A stretch of 55,198 bases of DNA from CAZSNT01 sp964607765 (lineage in GTDB: Bacteria > Verrucomicrobiota > Lentisphaeria > Oligosphaerales > JABHEG01), in contig CAZSNT010000051.1 in NCBI GenBank assembly GCA_964607765.1, positions 1-55,198 of the forward strand, in the 5' to 3' direction. The notes below the pieces were generated by a model. It was not told the origin of the DNA and made no database searches. It worked only from the letters and a program-made list of their open reading frames with translations. The translations under genes were made by a program, and so were the position numbers. Of this stretch, positions 34,096 to 41,190 are shown piece by piece (within the stretch, counting starts at the first letter, position 1; the number at the start of each line of letters is the position of its first letter).

Positions 34096-34707
34096 TCACC
34101 CCTCGTTCTCAGCCCCGTCAACCCAAAGCACGCGCACCGAGGCCAGCACACGCTCGACCACCGCCGCTCCGTCAGAGTCGCTGTAGAAACACAGCACGTG
34201 ACTCGTGCGTGCCTGCACATTCACGAAATACCCGAGTACGCGACACAGGGTGGCATCGCGCTTGAAATGCCCGGATACCTTGAGGGCCGGTTTGCCGTCG
34301 ATGCGGGCGCGTGTCACTTCGTACGCCAAGTCTGTGACGCCGTCCTGGCTGTGGAGAAGCTGCATTGCCCGAGAGACGATGGTGCCAGTGTTCGGCACGA
34401 CGACACTGTCACCGTGCTCGACAGAAGCCAGCACAATGGCGGTCTCGCGCGTCCGGCACTCATAGACCGGGGCCGAGCGGGCGGTCGCGGTGAGAACCGG
34501 GCGCTTGGGCAGGTCGAGAGAGAGCCCGAGCGCCGGCACATCATAGGAACGCCAACCGAAGATAGGGTACCAGATCAGAACGGTGGCGCCCGCCAGCAGG
34601 AGCAGCAGAACAGCCGCTGCGCCTTTCGCTCGGCCCGGATGTGCCTTCGCCCAGATCGACAGCTGCTCAACACGACTTTTCAGCTTTGCGATACTCAATA
34701 CTCTCAT
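34096..34707 (-). CDS. Single-span membrane protein of unknown function
   Basis: About 203 residues. A basic N-terminus (MRVLSIAKLKSRVEQLSIWAKAHPGRAK) leads into one hydrophobic segment (GAAAVLLLLLAGATVLIWYPIFGW), then a soluble, presumably extracytoplasmic, domain with strands such as ECRTRETAIVLASVEH, SVVVPNTGTIVSRAM, ALKVSGHFK, SHVLCFYSDSDG and a closing helix. It contains two Cys in the globular part. No family is recognised. GAAGGA a few bases before ATG 34707 supports this start over the longer open frame. It is divergent from the oxidoreductase gene across 170 bases that hold a small GCCGCG/CGCGGC hairpin (34818-34832). Confidence 0.6.
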   Translation of the reverse strand: MRVLSIAKLKSRVEQLSIWAKAHPGRAKGAAAVLLLLLAGATVLIWYPIFGWRSYDVPALGLSLDLPKRPVLTATARSAPVYECRTRETAIVLASVEHGDSVVVPNTGTIVSRAMQLLHSQDGVTDLAYEVTRARIDGKPALKVSGHFKRDATLCRVLGYFVNVQARTSHVLCFYSDSDGAAVVERVLASVRVLWVDGAENEG

Positions 34708-34877
34708 TGCGTCCTTCAACTGTTCCGGTCGTCTGCAGACTCGCTCCGTGGATGACCCGACTAATGTGATGCCCGAATCCATGCTTGCCAACACCCGAAA
34801 CGGGAACGGGCAGCCCTGCCGCGGAACGCGGCACGCCGGATTGCAGCGCCGCCGCAGACCGATACGTTACTCGCCGT

Positions 34878-35858
34878 ATGATTAACGTGGTTCTCATCGG
34901 TACGGCTGAGGATACCCGCGCCCGGCTGGCGGCCTGCGATGCCCTGCGCCTGGTGCGCGTGGCCGCCGTCGTGCTCACTGGCGGCGATCCGGAACTTCTG
35001 CACGACTGTCAGTGCGACGTCGAGGGACTGTCCGACCTGGAGACGTGCCTGTCCCGGTGCGCGCCGGCCTTGGTCGATGTCCGGCTCGGCCCGGCCGCCA
35101 GGAACGCCTTGATCGGACGGCTGCTCCGCTGCCGCTGTTCCCTGCTGCTCAAAGGCCCCCTTGCCGACACGCTCGAGAACGCGGATCGACTGGTGCGTGC
35201 CGCCCGCCGCCGCCGCATCGCGCTCGGAACAACCGGAACGCTGCGCTTCCGTCCGGCCGTGGCACGACTCAAAGAGCTCGTCGCCGCGGGCGCCCTGGGG
35301 CAACTGACCGGCATGCGGCTCGAGGGCGCAGACATTCCTGAGGCCCGGGCTGCGCCTTCACAGCGGCTGATCGCGGAAGTGGATCTGTGCAACTGGGTTT
35401 TCGGCCAGGCAGTGCAGACCGTTCCCCTGGCCGATTGCCCCGACGCCGGAACGGCGGGGTTCCGGATTGTCTATGCCGGCGGTGTGTCGGCAACTGTGAC
35501 TGCGCGCTCCGCCCATTGCGAATCGGGCATTCCGGCGGCCCGCCGCATCGCCGTCGAGGGAAACGCCGGACACGGTTGCTGCGAAGTCTGGACGGCAGCG
35601 ACGTGCTTGGCATGCGACGCAGCGATGGAACGTGTGCGTGTTGGCCTGCCGGGGCAAGACGCGCGTGACGTGTCTGTGCCGCCTGCCCAGCCCGCCTTGG
35701 CCGAACTGGGCTACTACGCCAACGCGGTCCCAAGCCGCGACGGGTGGTCCTACAACAGCGCCCCTGACAGCTTCGCCGCAATGGCCGTCGCCACGGCCGC
35801 TCTGCAGACCGTGCGCAGCGGCGCCGCAGCGTGCGTGTCACAGCCTGGTGCGAGATAG
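34878..35858 (+). CDS. Gfo/Idh/MocA-like oxidoreductase, divergent
   Basis: 326 residues. The N-terminal Rossmann half begins MINVVLIGTAED, followed by the family segment in which a catalytic Lys sits in EKP; here it reads LLLKGPLADTLENADRLVRAARRRRIALGTTGTLRFRPAVARLKELV, the diagnostic Gfo/Idh pattern with KGP in place of EKP. The C-terminal domain is shorter and strand-rich, and ends with the usual helix (DSFAAMAVATAALQTVRSG). The glycine-rich dinucleotide loop (normally GxGxxG) is degenerate, so NAD(P) binding is uncertain. ATG 34878 overlaps no gene. Its partner or substrate cannot be guessed from context. Confidence 0.7.
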   Translation: MINVVLIGTAEDTRARLAACDALRLVRVAAVVLTGGDPELLHDCQCDVEGLSDLETCLSRCAPALVDVRLGPAARNALIGRLLRCRCSLLLKGPLADTLENADRLVRAARRRRIALGTTGTLRFRPAVARLKELVAAGALGQLTGMRLEGADIPEARAAPSQRLIAEVDLCNWVFGQAVQTVPLADCPDAGTAGFRIVYAGGVSATVTARSAHCESGIPAARRIAVEGNAGHGCCEVWTAATCLACDAAMERVRVGLPGQDARDVSVPPAQPALAELGYYANAVPSRDGWSYNSAPDSFAAMAVATAALQTVRSGAAACVSQPGAR

Positions 35859-36032
35859 CCATCTCTGAGCCACCGGTTGCGCCGTGTCGGCTATTGTGCT
35901 AAAGTAACACCGGAATTGTAGGAATTCGGGGGAACACGCCTTACCTCCTCCGTTACGGCTCAGATGCTGTCGAACAACGACTGATGGAAGACGTGCCTGG
36001 CCAGGGGGGCGCCGAGCGGAGAATCCGTTCTC

Positions 36033-36560
36033 ATGAAGACACCCAGGGCCTTCACACTCATCGAGTTGCTGGTGGCCATCGCGGTTATTGCTATCCTAGT
36101 GGCGTTCCTCATGCCGGCGCTCAGACAGGCGCGCGAGAAGGCGCGGCGTGTCAACTGTCTCGCCAACCTGAAGAATCTCGGCATCGCTCTCCGGACCTAC
36201 GCCAGCGAGTTCGACGAGTACTTCCCCACCGGCAATAACGCCTCCGGCCTCGAGAAGCTGCTCAAACAGCGGTATGTCAGAACGACGAAGATATATATCT
36301 GCCCCAGCACCGAGACGCAGTTCTTCGAGGGCACAACGCTGAGCAACCAGAACCTCGACTACGTCTACAAGGGCGGCATCTCGGAGAAGCAGGCCCGCGC
36401 GGAGACGGCGCTGGGTGCGGACCGTATCCAAACGCCCAATCACGTAAAAGTAGGCAACGTCTTCTTTGGGGACGGACACGCGGCAGGCTTTATCGGTTAC
36501 GACTGGTCGACCCAGAACAACTCGCACAACATTGGTGTATGGCCGTCCGACCCGCACTAG
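36033..36560 (+). CDS. Pseudopilin-like protein with type IV N-terminus, copy 1
   Basis: 175 residues. The short leader MKTPRA is followed by the prepilin cleavage and N-methylation motif FTLIELLVAIAVIAILVAFLMPAL with Glu5, then a helical stem (REKARRVNCLANLKNLGIALRTY), a C-terminal globular part and the terminal H-x(n)-DGH pattern (NHVKVGNVFFGDGHAAGF), common in PVC proteins of the DUF1559/H-X9-DG type. It would be cleaved by prepilin peptidase and assembled by a type IV pilus or type II secretion machine. It is paired with an equal-length paralogue at 36782. No ATPase or platform gene is adjacent, but the T2SS operon 9 kb away could serve it. Confidence 0.85.
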   Translation: MKTPRAFTLIELLVAIAVIAILVAFLMPALRQAREKARRVNCLANLKNLGIALRTYASEFDEYFPTGNNASGLEKLLKQRYVRTTKIYICPSTETQFFEGTTLSNQNLDYVYKGGISEKQARAETALGADRIQTPNHVKVGNVFFGDGHAAGFIGYDWSTQNNSHNIGVWPSDPH

Positions 36561-36605
36561 CGGCCCGCTCTCCGTGGGAGTCACTGTTCCTCGCTTCGGT
36601 TCGGC

Positions 36606-36634
36606 TTGTGCAGACACCCACGGCAGGGTACAAT
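36606..36634 (+). promoter_or_regulatory. Promoter of the second pseudopilin
   Basis: TTGTGC (36606-36611), a 17-base spacer and TACAAT (36629-36634) make a good sigma70 pair. Transcription would start near 36641, leaving about 140 bases of 5' leader. Confidence 0.5.
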
Positions 36635-36669
36635 AACATTAGCCGGGATGCGATTGCCGATCGGACTCT

Positions 36670-36709
36670 CTCGGGATGTCGGGGATCACCCCCCCCATGC
36701 CATCCCGAG
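36670..36709 (+). promoter_or_regulatory. Strong hairpin in the second pseudopilin leader
   Basis: CTCGGGATG (36670-36678) pairs perfectly with CATCCCGAG (36701-36709), with an inner GGGG/CCCC stem. It could stabilise the 5' end of an abundant mRNA or act in attenuation. There is no T-run after it, so it is not a terminator. Confidence 0.5.
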
Positions 36710-36781
36710 CCGCGTCCCGGACGACGCACACGTACACGCGGCGGGGCCGTCAGGATTCACTCACTGCAGGGAGACCCAGGT

Positions 36782-37309
36782 ATGAAGGACCGCGAGAAGT
36801 TCACGCTCATCGAACTCTTGGTCATCGTAGGCATCATCTTCGTGCTGATCGCGATGCTCCTGCCGGCCTTGGCCAAATCGAAGGAGAAGACGCGCCGGGT
36901 GAACTGCATGTCCAACCTGAAGAAGCTGGGGCTTTCGATCCAGACCTACGCGAGCGATTTCGAGGACATGTTTCCCTCGGGCGACAATGCGTTGGGGTTG
37001 AACAAACTGCTGGTCGAGGGCTACGAGAAGGACCTGTACGGTTTCGTCTGCCCGACCACCAAGGCCGTGCCCGGGTCCGGGTCAACCTTGCTTGACGCTA
37101 ACCTGGATTACGTCTACAAAGGCAGCTTCTCGGAGAAAGACTGCGGCATGGAGACAGGGATGATGTGCGATCGGATCCAGACGCCCAACCACACCAAGTA
37201 CGGCAACGTGCTGTTCGGGGACGGGCATGTCACAGGGTTCATCGGGCCTGACTGGGCCACGATCGACAGCTCCCACAACGTGGGCACGTGGCCCGCTGAC
37301 CCGCACTAG
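36782..37309 (+). CDS. Pseudopilin-like protein with type IV N-terminus, copy 2
   Basis: 175 residues, the same length as copy 1 and similar throughout: leader MKDREK, then FTLIELLVIVGIIFVLIAMLLPAL with Glu5, stem TRRVNCMSNLKKLGLSIQTYASDFEDMFPSG, shared ANLDYVYKG(S/G)-F/I-SEK block, TPNHTKYGNVLFGDGHVTGF and a terminal PADPH. GGGAG nine bases before ATG 36782 fixes the start. It has its own promoter and a strong leader hairpin, unlike copy 1. The last bases overlap the stop of the glutaredoxin gene on the other strand (CTAG, convergent). Tandem duplication followed by divergence explains the pair. Confidence 0.85.
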   Translation: MKDREKFTLIELLVIVGIIFVLIAMLLPALAKSKEKTRRVNCMSNLKKLGLSIQTYASDFEDMFPSGDNALGLNKLLVEGYEKDLYGFVCPTTKAVPGSGSTLLDANLDYVYKGSFSEKDCGMETGMMCDRIQTPNHTKYGNVLFGDGHVTGFIGPDWATIDSSHNVGTWPADPH

Positions 37310-37596
37310 CCCAAGGCCGCGGCCGCTTCTTCGAGAAACAGTGCCTCGTCCCAACGTCCGGGCCGCCCGTCGTGCCAACCCCGGATCATGCCCTTCCCAT
37401 CGATCTCCACGAAAGGGATTGCCGTTCGCCCTGTCTGGGCCTGCAGGTGCCTGGCCGCCTCGCTGTCCGCATCAATGTCCACTTCGCGGTAGGACACGGA
37501 CTGCTCGTCCAAGCGCTGTTTCAGCCGCCTGCAGTCGGGGCACCACGTCGTGCTGTAGACGACCAGTGTGCGTGTCTTCAGTTCTTCCCAAGTCAT
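37306..37596 (-). CDS. Glutaredoxin-like thiol-disulfide protein (CPDC)
   Basis: 96 residues. Thioredoxin fold of the mycoredoxin/NrdH-like group: LVVYSTTWCPDCRRLKQRLDEQ with the redox pair Cys19-Pro-Asp-Cys22, then VSYREVDIDAD, the cis-Pro segment TAIPFVEIDGKGMIRG and a closing helix. It transfers electrons to a protein disulfide or glutathione-type adduct. GGGAG seven bases before ATG 37596 fixes the start. It ends in a CTAG overlap with the pseudopilin stop. As the last gene of the lipoyl-dehydrogenase and ketosynthase operon (38 bases after the short synthase), it may reduce a disulfide in that pathway; that link is inference from position. Confidence 0.85.
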   Translation of the reverse strand: MTWEELKTRTLVVYSTTWCPDCRRLKQRLDEQSVSYREVDIDADSEAARHLQAQTGRTAIPFVEIDGKGMIRGWHDGRPGRWDEALFLEEAAAALG

Positions 37597-37634
37597 CGTG
37601 TCACTCCCGCTCGGATTTCCAGTCGCTGCGGCGC

Positions 37635-38366
37635 TCAGAGGATTGCTGACAGCACTGCGAGCATGGCGTTCACACTCCCGCCGGTCAGCCACGACTCCGT
37701 CCCGGGACCAGCCATCGCGGCATCAACAGGGAGGGGTACTCCCTCCACGCCTGCGCTGCGGCAGGTCAGCCACAGGGCCACGGCACCATTGAGTACGCGT
37801 GTGTCGGCCGATACGGCGGCGTCAGACACCGCCTCGTAGACCCCGACCAGCATGTCGGTCGCCGTGCCGTCCTTGAGCCGTGTCGCCGCGAAGTCCAATG
37901 CATCCCGTACGTCAACCGTTCCGTACAGCACCATGTGAGGACCACCGAACCCGAACTCGATGGCGGCCAGGTTCCCGGCCGTGTTGGAGTAGCTGTGCGG
38001 GAACAGGAGCGGGCTGGCGAAACGAGGACCTTTTTCCAGCAGTTGTGAGTAGAAACGGGACCCGGTCTGTGGGGCGCCGAACTGTGTCAGGCTGCTGATG
38101 CCGAACTCCTCGTTGATGCCAGATTCCTCCGCCGGCTCCCAGTCCTGAAGCGCCAGGCTGCAGGCAGCCAGCAGGTAAGCGCTGGCCGGATCCAGGTATC
38201 CTTTGACCGAGTTCAGATACGGCTTGGCGCTGAACCCGTCCAGGGCCGCATTATCGGCAGGCGTCCAGTCCAGGAGATCCTCCTCTGCCAACAGCGCGGT
38301 CCCCGACCCGACGCCGCGCGGCAACACCCAGCCCAATCCAGCAATGACAATGTCTTTCGTATCCAT
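37635..38366 (-). CDS. Short ketosynthase-like protein without catalytic Cys (chain-length-factor-like)
   Basis: 243 residues. It resembles the short KS domain seen in chain-length-factor-type proteins (Ketoacyl-synt_2): IVIAGLGWVLPRGVGSG at the start, AKPYLNSVKGYLDPASAYLLAACSLALQDW, FPHSYSNTAGNLAAIEFGFGGPHMVL and a last segment LNGAVALWLTC. Where active KAS enzymes have a nucleophile in the S-x-A-C-A-S/A-G-x motif, this protein has YGTVDVRDALDFAA, with no Cys. It ends before the second His region, so it cannot condense by itself. AAGGACC precedes ATG 38366. It follows the full-length KAS by 55 bases, in the KSalpha-KSbeta order of type II polyketide systems. Chain-length control or heterodimer formation with the KAS is inferred. 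Confidence 0.7.
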   Translation of the reverse strand: MDTKDIVIAGLGWVLPRGVGSGTALLAEEDLLDWTPADNAALDGFSAKPYLNSVKGYLDPASAYLLAACSLALQDWEPAEESGINEEFGISSLTQFGAPQTGSRFYSQLLEKGPRFASPLLFPHSYSNTAGNLAAIEFGFGGPHMVLYGTVDVRDALDFAATRLKDGTATDMLVGVYEAVSDAAVSADTRVLNGAVALWLTCRSAGVEGVPLPVDAAMAGPGTESWLTGGSVNAMLAVLSAIL

Positions 38367-38387
38367 CACGAGGTCCTTCCGGTCACT

Positions 38388-38410
38388 TGAACACCGAACA
38401 CCGAACACCG
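38388..38410 (-). repeat. Heptanucleotide repeat, CGGTGTT type
   Basis: Three copies of CGGTGTT (reading minus strand) end in CA, in the 55-base gap between the two ketosynthase genes. A variant of the GTGTTCA family. Confidence 0.8.
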
Positions 38411-38421
38411 GCTCCGAACCG

Positions 38422-39621
38422 TCACCCGGCCAGCGTGCAGAGCACCACCGAGCCGTTGTTGCCGCCGATCCCCGCAGAATTCGTTATGGCGCAGTCCACC
38501 ACGCGCTCCCGTGCCTTGCCGGGAACACAGTCCACCTCACACTTCGGGTCACGTTCCTCGTGGTTCACGGTCGGCGGAATGACATGCTCGTGCAGGATCT
38601 TGACCGTGGCGATCGCTTCAGCCAGGCCCGCCCCGCCCATCATGTGCCCAAACTGCGACTTGTGGGCGCTGACCGTCATGCTGTCGAGTCTGTCGCCGAA
38701 CAGGTTCCGGAACGCTGCCGCCTCGGTCGGGTCGTTGGCCACCGTAGAGGTCGCGTGGGCGCAGATGTGCTGCACCGCATCAGGCGCCAGTCCCGCATCA
38801 CGCAGTGCGGCCGCCATCACGCGTCGCGAGCCGTCCGCCTCCTTGGCGGGGGCGGTCATGTGGAAGGCGTTGTTGTTGGTGGCGGCACCCGCAACTCGAG
38901 CGAGACCGACTGTGCCCTCGTCCGCTCTCCCCAACAGCATGGCCGCAGCACCCTCGCCGAAGATCGTCCCGCTCCGGCGCGCGTCAAAAGGTCGAACCAC
39001 ATCCGTCGTGATCGTGCGCAGATTGCTCAGCCCGCACCAGCAGTACTCGGTGAGGGCATCGTAGCCGATGGCCACTACCTGTCGCGCGCGCCCGGTCTGG
39101 ATCCAATCCTTGGCCAGAGCAATCGCGGCCGCGCCTGAGGCACAGCTCAGCGACAGCTGCACCTGCGGTCCGCCGCAGCCAAGGAATGCAGCGATGTCAC
39201 GCACGAAATTCGTGAAGCCGGCGAACGTCTCCTCGTCAAGCGACCCCACGTCTGCGCGTTCACGCCAACACCACTCCAAGGTCTCGGCCGGCCCGAAATT
39301 CGTGGCCAACACCAGGCCAAGTTCGGGATCCGCAGCGCTGCCGCCCACATCCCGGCCAGCCTGTGCCAGAGCCTGGCGTCCGGCGTCCTTGACCATTGCG
39401 GCGGCAAAATCCTCGTCAGGAAACTCGTCGCGAAGCCGTTCCTCGAGCTCATCCGGCAACTGCCCGCCGTTCGGCTGCGCGTAGGCATCGGCAGGGAAAC
39501 GGGTGATCGGACGGATGCCGCACTCACCGGCACACATGCGCTCGAAAACCGCATCGACAGAGCCGCCGAGACAACACACCAGCCCCATTCCCAAAACATC
39601 GACATCCGGCCTGCTTGTCAT
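38422..39621 (-). CDS. Beta-ketoacyl-ACP synthase II-like (KAS)
   Basis: 399 residues, full-length condensing enzyme. The catalytic triad is present with changes: nucleophile Cys160 in LSLSCASGAAA, first His in CAHATSTVANDP (His289, with Ala where most KAS have Gly: HGTST), second His325 in SAHKSQFGHMMGGAG. Other KAS marks: VLGMGLVCCLG at the start, RPFDARRSGTIFGEGAA, and a C-terminal ITNSAGIGGNNGSVVL. KAS enzymes extend an acyl chain by condensing it with a malonyl group on a carrier protein. The partner gene downstream is a Cys-less short synthase. Together with the lipoyl-dehydrogenase fusion, they suggest a dedicated acyl or polyene-type pathway. Confidence 0.88.
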   Translation of the reverse strand: MTSRPDVDVLGMGLVCCLGGSVDAVFERMCAGECGIRPITRFPADAYAQPNGGQLPDELEERLRDEFPDEDFAAAMVKDAGRQALAQAGRDVGGSAADPELGLVLATNFGPAETLEWCWRERADVGSLDEETFAGFTNFVRDIAAFLGCGGPQVQLSLSCASGAAAIALAKDWIQTGRARQVVAIGYDALTEYCWCGLSNLRTITTDVVRPFDARRSGTIFGEGAAAMLLGRADEGTVGLARVAGAATNNNAFHMTAPAKEADGSRRVMAAALRDAGLAPDAVQHICAHATSTVANDPTEAAAFRNLFGDRLDSMTVSAHKSQFGHMMGGAGLAEAIATVKILHEHVIPPTVNHEERDPKCEVDCVPGKARERVVDCAITNSAGIGGNNGSVVLCTLAG

Positions 39622-39647
39622 AACTCGGCTCCTGTCAGAAGGACTCA

Positions 39648-39667
39648 GTTCAGTGTTCAGTGTTCAG
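39648..39667 (+). repeat. Heptanucleotide repeat, GTGTTCA type
   Basis: GTTCA followed by two full GTGTTCA units and G, in the gap between the lipoyl-dehydrogenase fusion gene and the KAS gene. Confidence 0.8.
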
Positions 39668-40965
39668 CCCATGAACAGCCCACCGTCCACGGAGATCACT
39701 TGCCCCGTGATGTAGTCGGCGTGGGGGCCGCAGAGGAACGCTACCAGATCCGCTACCTCCTCCGGCTGTCCGAACCGCCGGACCGGTATGGTCTTGAGCA
39801 GGTCTTTGCGTCGCTTGTCCGGGATGCTCCGGACCATCTGCGTATCGACGAACCCGGGGCTGACAGCATTCACTCGCACGCCCATACCGGCCAGCTCGCG
39901 GGCCACGGACCGGGTGAAGCCGACAAGCCCTTCCTTGGCCGCCGCATAGTTCGACCGGTTGGCCGAACCGAGCCGCCCGGCATCCGATGCGATGTTCACA
40001 ATTCGCCCGCCACGCTGCCGCGCCATGGTCATGGCAACCGCGCGGGTGAGCCAGAACGGGGCACTGAGGTTCACGGTCAGCACGCGACTCCATTGCTCGT
40101 CTGTCATGAACGAGACCACACTGTCGTCGAGCATGCCCGCGTTGTTGACCAGGATGTCGACCCGTTCCAGCTTGGCAACAACACCATCAATCATCGCTTT
40201 GCACTGCTCGGCACTGGACAGGTCTGCCTGCCATGACAGAGCCTGAGCACCGGCGCCGGTCAGTTCGGCAATCAGCGCAGCGGCAGCCTCCGGGTTGGAC
40301 CGGTACGCTACCACAATTGTTGCACCGGCCCGGGCAAGGGCGCGGCAGATGGCGCTGCCGATCCCGCCTGTCGCACCAGTGACCACGGCCACCTTCCCCG
40401 CCAGACCGTCCGTGCTCGGTGCGGCGCTCGCGGCCGGAGCCGGATTCGACGCCTGCTGCTCCGCAATGAACGTCTCCACGTCCTTGCGATGAATCACGTC
40501 ACGCTTGATTGTCGCGGCAACATCCGCCAGATCGATCCCCGCTTTCTTCGCGAGACTGCGTGCTGCAGGTGCGGCGCGGAACGACGGCTTTGCCGCCGCG
40601 CGTTCCTCTTGCTGTTTGCTGCCGAAACGGGTCACGTCAATATCAACGTCAAGCGCTGCTGCGCGCGCGTGAGCGGCCAGCTTCGCTTCGTTTTCGGCAG
40701 AGACATCCGGTGGTTCAGCACCCGCCTGACCAACAGCGGCAAGCGCGTAGTTGATCGGGACCGTGCTCTTCTCGGTCGCGTAGGTCGCCAACAGCACGCC
40801 TGATGCCGGCGATTCGAACTCGACGATGGTCTTGTCAGTGATCAGCTCGACCAGAAAATCACCTTCAGCCACAGTCTCGCCGACCCGGACCTGCCAGGGC
40901 CCGACCGTCGCCTCATCCATGTTCTCGTAGAATTTCGGTAAAGTAACGACTACTGTCTCGCTCAT
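39664..40965 (-). CDS. Lipoyl domain + E3-binding domain + short-chain dehydrogenase fusion
   Basis: 433 residues with an architecture I do not recognise. Residues 1-80: a lipoyl/biotinyl domain (LPKFYENMDEATVGPWQVRVGETVAEGDF, then the lipoylation site TDK45TIVEFESPASGVL), as in 2-oxo acid dehydrogenase E2. Residues 128-167: a peripheral-subunit-binding domain (RAAPAARSLAKKAGIDLADVAATIKRDVIHRKDVETFI), as in E2, after an Ala-rich linker. Residues 188-433: a FabG-like short-chain dehydrogenase, with TGATGGIG, NNAG, active-site Ser and YAAAK, and PGFVDT, where E2 would have its acyltransferase. The SDR half would reduce a 3-oxoacyl group with NAD(P)H; the lipoyl arm would tether a thioester or carry redox. 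It is first in the operon with KAS, short KAS and glutaredoxin. Confidence 0.85.
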   Translation of the reverse strand: MSETVVVTLPKFYENMDEATVGPWQVRVGETVAEGDFLVELITDKTIVEFESPASGVLLATYATEKSTVPINYALAAVGQAGAEPPDVSAENEAKLAAHARAAALDVDIDVTRFGSKQQEERAAAKPSFRAAPAARSLAKKAGIDLADVAATIKRDVIHRKDVETFIAEQQASNPAPAASAAPSTDGLAGKVAVVTGATGGIGSAICRALARAGATIVVAYRSNPEAAAALIAELTGAGAQALSWQADLSSAEQCKAMIDGVVAKLERVDILVNNAGMLDDSVVSFMTDEQWSRVLTVNLSAPFWLTRAVAMTMARQRGGRIVNIASDAGRLGSANRSNYAAAKEGLVGFTRSVARELAGMGVRVNAVSPGFVDTQMVRSIPDKRRKDLLKTIPVRRFGQPEEVADLVAFLCGPHADYITGQVISVDGGLFMG

Positions 40966-41190
40966 GCCGTTCTCTTTCGTGTACAGCTTCAGTGTTCAGG
41001 TTGCGCATGATTGTCTTCGAATACGCGACCGTGCCTTCATCACCGATAACGATCACGCTGCCCCAACCATTGGCTCAGTTCGCTGCCCAATGACGACAAA
41101 CTCGAATGACCACTGACGCGCACGGCGCAGATGACCAGCCGTCTTCGCTCTGCGAGCTACGCCGCGCCAAGATGACCAATAACGACGAAG
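40966..41190. other. 225-base gap with short repeats
   Basis: Contains a GTGTTCA-type copy (40987-41000), a 9-base direct repeat AGATGACCA (41129-41137 and 41170-41178) and a small GCTC/GAGC hairpin (41147-41157). The promoter of the lipoyl-dehydrogenase operon should lie near 40966-41060 but no clear boxes are seen. No gene. Confidence 0.5.

Noticed and set aside
36670..36709. Rho-independent terminator after the first pseudopilin
   Set aside because: Good stem, but no T-run follows and it lies after the promoter of the second gene.
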